Below are positions 48,965 through 55,000 of a DNA stretch of 55,000 nt, piece by piece; positions within the stretch are counted from its first letter, which is position 1, and each line of letters starts with the position of its first letter. Source of the stretch: Glandiceps talaboti (lineage: Eukaryota > Hemichordata > Enteropneusta > Spengelidae); assembly GCF_964340395.1 (NCBI RefSeq), contig NC_135568.1:19976581-20031580 (forward strand), read 5' to 3'. The translations under genes and the position numbers were made by a program. The notes under the pieces are model-generated. The model was not told where the DNA came from, did no database searches, and worked only from the letters and a program-made list of their open reading frames with translations.

Positions 48965-50722
48965 GTATGTGAATAATTCATCAGGATACCTGTAGATAGA
49001 GTCACTTAATTCTCTCTTTATGGGTAAACTACAACTCAAGGGTTAGAAACAGCAGATTATTTCACCTTTACAGTAACATTATCATAGCTTTAGTAAAAGT
49101 GGACACACCACAGGCTTAAATACAGATCAGATTCTAGCTAGAGGGTCTGATCTAATCTTGATGCCCAAGCATGATTGTAATATTATCTAATGGAATTGTT
49201 CTGTTTCATTAATGTCATGTGGAACCAGTAAGCAGTCATTTTCAATAATCTTGTCCTTCATAGTTTACTGACTAAAATGTCGTGACTATTTATAAAGAAT
49301 GAATTTGCTTACATTTGTACATGTAGATGTAGTAGTGTTATAAGTAACTTGATAGATGTTGTAAAGGTAGAAATTTAGATTTGATGTCACAGTTTGACTC
49401 TGTGTTCACCTGTAGACAGACAGTGACATCTGTGATACTAGACCTGTGTACTACCATTCTACCATATATTCAATTTAACCTTTTGTCAAATATTTGATTT
49501 ATATTAACATAACAAAGGGTGACCCTGACCAGTTTAAATGATGCATTATTCTAGAATGTGATTACCAGGGAAACCATTATTGGTATAAAACCCGTCATCT
49601 TATACCTTCACTTAGTTAGTATAGTCAAATAGATGTACAAATTGTTTATTCCCTCCAGTCTGTATTATTGTGGTAAATCTTGTTTCTTTGTACCAAAATG
49701 TTTCTATAGTATACATAAACTGGTGCAGTTACTGTGAAAATGTAATTATTCATCGTTTGTTGTAGATAGATATGGGCCATGCATCAGCACCTGTTTAATA
49801 GGAATTATAGGAAATATTACATACACTGTTTCAAGTGCAATGCAATGTTGAATATACAAGGAAAAGTGCTTATTTCAAGTGAAGGTGAATGTACAGGAAG
49901 TATACATGTAAGGTGGTTTGAATTACTCATCAGTGTACATCTTATCAAGTTCATTGTACAGGTTCAAGGTCCAATAAAGTGATTTATTATCAAACAAGAT
50001 GACAGTGCTTGGTTTCCTTGTTGTGTTATCAGTATCCTATGGGATCTATTAGTTTTCTGTAATGACTACATTTTGTACTATGGTAGGACTGTTATGATGG
50101 CTATTATATGAATAACATTTCAATGGTCAATCAATCAACTTACTCTTGGTTACATATCAAGCTCCTCATAATGCAGCATTGCTGTAAAAAACATCACCTA
50201 TCACTACCTCCAATTGAGTTTTTGAATTCAGTGCTGCATTTAGTTGGTGGTGGGGTTGGGGTGGTGGGGGAGGAGGCTTGTATTAGATTTGTCATAAGAC
50301 TAGTTTTCAAGTACAAATGGTAAAAATTATATTTAAGGGTAGATTTGTCCATAAATGATGTAAATTTGAATAACTATTTCTTTTGGGTGAATTTTTCTAT
50401 CAATGAGACACATTTTTGCATATTAGTATGTACACTGTCTTGAATTTAGTCAGTGGTTATCATGTAACTAGTACAGTTTTGTATTACATACATTGCACTA
50501 GATTTTGGTGGAATTATTAATAATAGTAATTTAAATTATTAAACAATATATTTCCAAATATTGAGCCAGTGTATTCTATTTATAGATTAACCTCAAACTT
50601 GTCACAATATCCACTTCAAAAAAGAAACAAAAGTGTATAAATATGAACTGTATGATGAAAAGGCAAAGGTGGGCACCACTGAAGGCAAAGGTGGTCAGTA
50701 GTGATAGACATTGTTGTAACAT
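48965..50722. other. Unique sequence, no gene seen
   Basis: Contains a small duplication of GGCAAAGGTGG (about 50661 and 50683) next to the following array. Plus-strand frames at 49779-49982 and 50108-50323 show no gene-like features. Confidence 0.58.
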
Positions 50723-53700
50723 ACAAATGTATGACTGTCTGTTATAGGTGACACTGTGATAGTACCAGTACAGGTAGATGGGAACACAAATGTATGACTG
50801 TCTGTTATAGTTGACACTGTGATAGTACCAGTACAGGTAGATGGGAACACAAATGTATGACTGTCTATTATAGGAGACACTGTGATAGTACCAGTACAGG
50901 TAGATGGGAACACAAATGTATGACTGTCTGTTATAGGAGACACTGTGATATTACCAGTACAGGTAGATGGGAATACAAATGTATGACTGTCTGTTATAGG
51001 TGACACTGTGATATTACCAGTACAGGTAGATGGGAATACAAATGTATGACTGTCTGTTATAGGTGACACTATGATAGTACCAGTACAGGTAGATGGGAAT
51101 ACAAATGTATGACTGTCTGTTATAGGTGACACTGTGATAGTACCAGTACAGGTAGATGGGAATACAAATGTATGACTGTCTGTTATAGGTGACACTGTGA
51201 TAGTACCAGTACAGGTAGATGGGAACACAAATGTATGACTGTCTGTTATAGGAGACACTGTGATATTACCAGTACAGGTAGATGGGAATACAAATGTATG
51301 ACTGTCTGTTATAGGTGACACTGTGATATTACCAGTACAGGAAGATGGAAATACAAATGTATGACTGTCTGTTATAGGTGACACTGTGATAGTACCAGTA
51401 TAGGTAGATGGGAACACAAATGTATGACTGTCTGTTATAGGAGACACTGTGATATTACCAGTACAGGTAGATGGGAACACAAATGTATGACTGTCTGTTA
51501 TAGTTGACACTGTGATAGTACCAGTACAGGTAGATGGGAACACAAATGTATGACTGTCTGTTATAGGAGACACTATGATATTACCAGTACAGGTAGATGG
51601 AAATACAAATGTATGACTGTCTGTTATAGGTGACACTGTGATAGTACCAGTACAGGTAGATGGAAATACAAATGTATGACTGTCTGTTATAGGTGACACT
51701 GTGATAGTACCAGTACAGGTAGATGGGAACACAAATGTATGACTGTCTGTTATAGTTGACACTGTGATAGTACCAGTACAGGTAGATGGAAATACAAATG
51801 TATGACTGTCTGTTATAGGTGACACTATGATAGTACCAGTACAGGTAGATGGGAACACAAATGTATGACTGTCTGTTATAGTTGACACTATGATAGTACC
51901 AGTACAGGTAGATGGAAATACAAATGTATGACTGTCTGTTATAGGAGACACTATGATAGTACCAGTACAGGTAGATGGAAATACAAATGTATGACTGTCT
52001 GTTATAGGTGACACTATGATATTACCAGTACAGGTAGATGGAAATACAAATGTATGACTGTCTGTTATAGTTGACACTATGATATTACCAGTACAGGTAG
52101 ATGGAAATACAAATGTATGACTGTCTGTTATAGGTGACACTGTGATAGTACCAGTACAGGTAGATGGGAACACAAATGTATGACTGTCTGTTATAGGTGA
52201 CACTGTGATAGTACCAGTACAGGTAGATGGGAACACAAATGTATGACTGTCTGTTATAGAAGACACTGTGATAGTACCAGTACAGGTAGATGGGAACACA
52301 AATGTATGACTGTCTGTTATAGAAGACACTGTGATAGTACCAGTACAGGTAGATGGAAATACAAATGTATGACTGTCTGTTATAGGTGACACTATGATAG
52401 TACCAGTACAGGTAGATGGGAACACAAATGTATGACTGTCTGTTATAGGAGACACTGTGATAGTACCAGTACAGGAAGATGGGAACACAAATGTATGACT
52501 GTCTGTTATAGGAGACACTGTGATAGTACCAGTACAGGTAGATGGAAATACAAATGTATGACTGTCTGTTATAGGTGACACTATGATAGTACCAGTACAA
52601 GTAGATGGGAATACAAATGTATGACTGTCTGTTATAGGTGACACTATGATATTACCAGTACAGGTAGATGGGAATACAAATGTATGACTGTCTGTTATAG
52701 GAGACACTATGATAGTACCAGTACAGGTAGATGGGAATACAAATGTATGACTGTCTGTTATAGGAGACACTGTGATAGTACCAGTACAGGTAGATGGAAA
52801 TACAATGTATGACTGTCTGTTATAGTTGACACTGTGATAGTACCAGTACAGGAAGATGGGAACACAAATGTATGACTGTCTGTTATAGTTGACACTGTGA
52901 TAGTACCAGTACAGGTAGATGGAAATACAATGTATGACTGTCTGTTATAGTTGACACTGTGATAGTACCAGTACAGGTAGATGGAAATACAAATGTATGA
53001 CTGTCTGTTATAGTTGACACTGTGATAGTACCAGTACAGGAAGATGGGAACACAAATGTATGACTGTCTGTTATAGTTGACACTGTGATAGTACCAGTAC
53101 AGGTAGATGGAAATACAAATGTATGACTGTCTGTTATAGTTGACACTGTGATAGTACCAGTACAGGTAGATGTGAACACAAATGTATGACTGTCTGTTAT
53201 AGTTGACACTATGATAGTACCAGTACAGGAAGATGGGAACACAAATGTATGACTGTCTGTTATAGTTGACACTGTGATAGTACCAGTACAGGTAGATGGG
53301 AACACAAATGTATGACTGTCTGTTATAGTTGACACTATGATATTACCAGTACAGGTAGATGGAAATACAAATGTATGACTGTCTGTTATAGGTGACACTA
53401 TGATATTACCAGTACAGGTAGATGGGAATACAAATGTATGACTGTCTGTTATAGTTGACACTGTGATAGTACCAGTACAGGTAGATGGGAACACAAATGT
53501 ATGACTGTCTGTTATAGGTGACACTGTGATATTACCAGTACAGGTAGATGGGAACACAAATGTATGACTGTCTGTTATAGTTGACACTATGATATTACCA
53601 GTACAGGTAGATGGAAATACAAATGTATGACTGTCTGTTATAGGTGACACTATGATATTACCAGTACAGGTAGATGGGAATACAAATGTATGACTGTCTG

Positions 53701-54022
53701 TTATAGGTGACACTATGATAGTACCAGTACAGGTAGATGGGAACACAAATGTATGACTGTCTGTTATAGGTGACACTGTGATAGTACCAGTACAGGAAGA
53801 TGGGAACACAAATGTATGACTGTCTGTTATAGTTGACACTGTGATAGTACCAGTATAGGTAGATGGGAACACAAATGTATGACTGTCTGTTATAGGTGAC
53901 ACTATGATATTACCAGTACAGGTAGATGGAAATACAAATGTATGACTGTCTGTTATAGTTGACACTATGATAGTACCAGTACAGGAAGATGGGAACACAA
54001 ATGTATGACTGTCTGTTATAGG
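50723..54022. repeat. Minisatellite array, 63-bp unit, about 52 copies, open on the minus strand
   Basis: The plus-strand unit is ACAAATGTATGACTGTCTGT, then TATAGGTGACACTGTGATAG, then TACCAGTACAGGTAGATGGGA. Variants include GGTGAC, GTTGAC, GGAGAC or GAAGAC; GATAGT or GATATT; GTGAT or ATGAT; and GGAACAC, GGAATAC or GAAATAC. On the minus strand it encodes a 21-residue Thr/Ser-rich unit (SPITDSHTFVFPSTCTGT and three more) over 691 and then 371 codons. Some variants are synonymous (the Val and Phe codons), others not (Thr/Asn, Pro/Thr/Ser). One-base deletions near 52804 and 52930 (ACAATG for ACAAATG) break the frame. It is best described as a minisatellite; a coding origin is possible but unproven. 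Confidence 0.95.
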
Positions 54023-54028
54023 AGTCAG

Positions 54029-54112
54029 AAGGTTGGTGTACTGTGTACAGAAATAGACAAATCATGCAAACCAAGGATAAATAAAAGATTTGAAAGTAAA
54101 TAAGAAATAAAT
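54029..54112. other. Right flank of the 63-bp array
   Basis: On the minus strand, CTGTACACAG just upstream of the array resembles a splice acceptor, and the repeat frame remains open through it until a TGA at about 54061. This is suggestive only. Confidence 0.35.
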
Positions 54113-54382
54113 CTATAAAGTTGTAAGAGAGCTGGGTTTCTTTGTATTTTTGAAGGTAGAGAGTATTTTGTTGTACAATATATTGTCTGTCTCAAGTAGA
54201 TCTACAATAGAATTCACTTCCACTGCTTTCTTTGGACTTCTCAACGGAAAAGGAAATTGTGTCCCCCAAGGGGTAGTCTTAATCGCACTCACAACTTTGT
54301 AGTCTGTTGTTCCGATACACAAAAAGTTGATGTACAAAGAACATTTTGTGTACTCTGTGACAGGTATGTACTCTGTGAACAA
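54113..54382 (-). CDS. Unrecognised 89-codon frame, weak exon candidate
   Basis: The frame runs on the minus strand and ends in TAG at 54113. The peptide has ordinary composition and is not low complexity. It includes YKVVSAIKTTPWGTQFPFPL, SPKKAVEVNSIVDLLETDN and NKILSTFKNTKKP, which looks more protein-like than other short frames here. If it is a real terminal exon, translation might begin after the AG at about 54310 (GGAACAACAG). I see no polyadenylation signal just downstream on that strand and recognise no family. It lies 90 bp from the 63-bp array, whose frame is on the same strand but separated by stops. It may be a chance frame. Confidence 0.2.
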   Translation of the reverse strand: MFTEYIPVTEYTKCSLYINFLCIGTTDYKVVSAIKTTPWGTQFPFPLRSPKKAVEVNSIVDLLETDNILYNKILSTFKNTKKPSSLTTL

Positions 54383-55000
54383 TCTGATAGCTGGAGGTCA
54401 GTTTGACAGTTATTTATCATAATACAGGTATGAGTTGGACAGTAGCTTCACTATCCATTTGTGTTAATCATTGAATGCTTTATGGTATCACTATGGTTAC
54501 AAGGTATTCTACATCTTTACTGTGTTGACAACTATTGCTATGGTTACAAAGTATTCTACATCTTTACTATGTTTATGGCTCTCTCCCTCTCCTTGGACCT
54601 TGGTAAAGTAGCCTTATCCTCTGATAAATGAAATGATATTTTGTAGTTTAAGTATTTTATCCATTAACTGTGTTTGACCTAAGAATAGTTCAGGTTATTG
54701 TAGTCCAAAGCAATTTGCCATTGCAAAGTTACTTTGTGACCAAAGTTATTCCAACACATTTTGTGACCAAAGTTCATTTTAGGTCACCTTGTTTATATGT
54801 TGGACTGGAAACAAATAAATTATGACTTGTTTTTAACATTCTTGTCAAAAAATTATGAAAAGCAATCAAGTTGACAAGTAGAAACAAAAATAGAGCTTAA
54901 TTGTTTTTGATGATATGTGTGTGTACATGTGATAGAATTACAAGTTAGATAGCTTAAGTAACTAACTAAGTAAGAAGACATGCATGGTATGTCCTTGCAA
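54383..55000. other. Unique flank with a 47-bp duplication
   Basis: CTATGGTTACAAGGTATTCT and CTATGGTTACAAAGTATTCT start at 54491 and 54538, each followed by ACATCTTTACT. TTTGTGACCAAAGTT is duplicated at about 54734 and 54760. Nothing else recognised up to the window edge. Confidence 0.75.

Overview
This window looks like non-coding DNA from an animal nuclear genome. It is AT-rich, has long (GT)n and (GA)n microsatellites, contains the decayed 3' end of a LINE, and carries tRNA-like SINE heads, inverted-repeat elements and very many minisatellites. There are no bacterial-style genes or operons. The LINE type and a dispersed element rich in GTCC suggest a non-vertebrate metazoan, perhaps a marine invertebrate such as a mollusc or lancelet. 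The sequence alone does not settle the lineage. No intact gene was recognised. The only real protein homology is a broken reverse-transcriptase-type LINE open reading frame at 24.3-24.85 kb. One short minus-strand frame at 54.1-54.4 kb is a weak exon candidate.

Ten long tandem arrays cover roughly 26 kb, close to half of the window: 26-bp units (2373-5329), 30-bp (10813-13084), 28-bp (15021-16608), 28-31-bp (19008-24283), 35-bp (25804-26692), 35-bp (32257-33236), abutting 33-bp and 32-bp (38240-40246), 30-bp (41985-44632), 42/37-bp (44895-48964) and 63-bp (50723-54022). The units are unrelated in sequence. At least ten smaller arrays or local duplications lie between them. Long translated frames inside the arrays (up to 1449 codons) arise because the repeat lacks stops. 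They should not be read as genes.

Dispersed elements: a LINE 3' end on the plus strand (24284-25124) fused to the end of the largest array; a probable LINE 3' end on the minus strand (635-975); a 388-bp element with inverted ends (13975-14362); two related copies of a composite element with internal 151-bp units (16606-17585 and 29911-30945), the first with 39-bp inverted ends; a diverged 346-bp direct duplication (36607-37290); and two tRNA-like SINE heads (about 2072-2125 and 28856-28914).

The most informative signals concern how the arrays evolve. They include CG/TG/CA variants at one dinucleotide of the largest array, higher-order repeats marked by rare shared variants (264 bp, about 290 bp, 117 bp, 240 bp, 1480 bp), polarity of homogenisation, and edge units that share an ancestral variant. 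I found no convincing new gene system.
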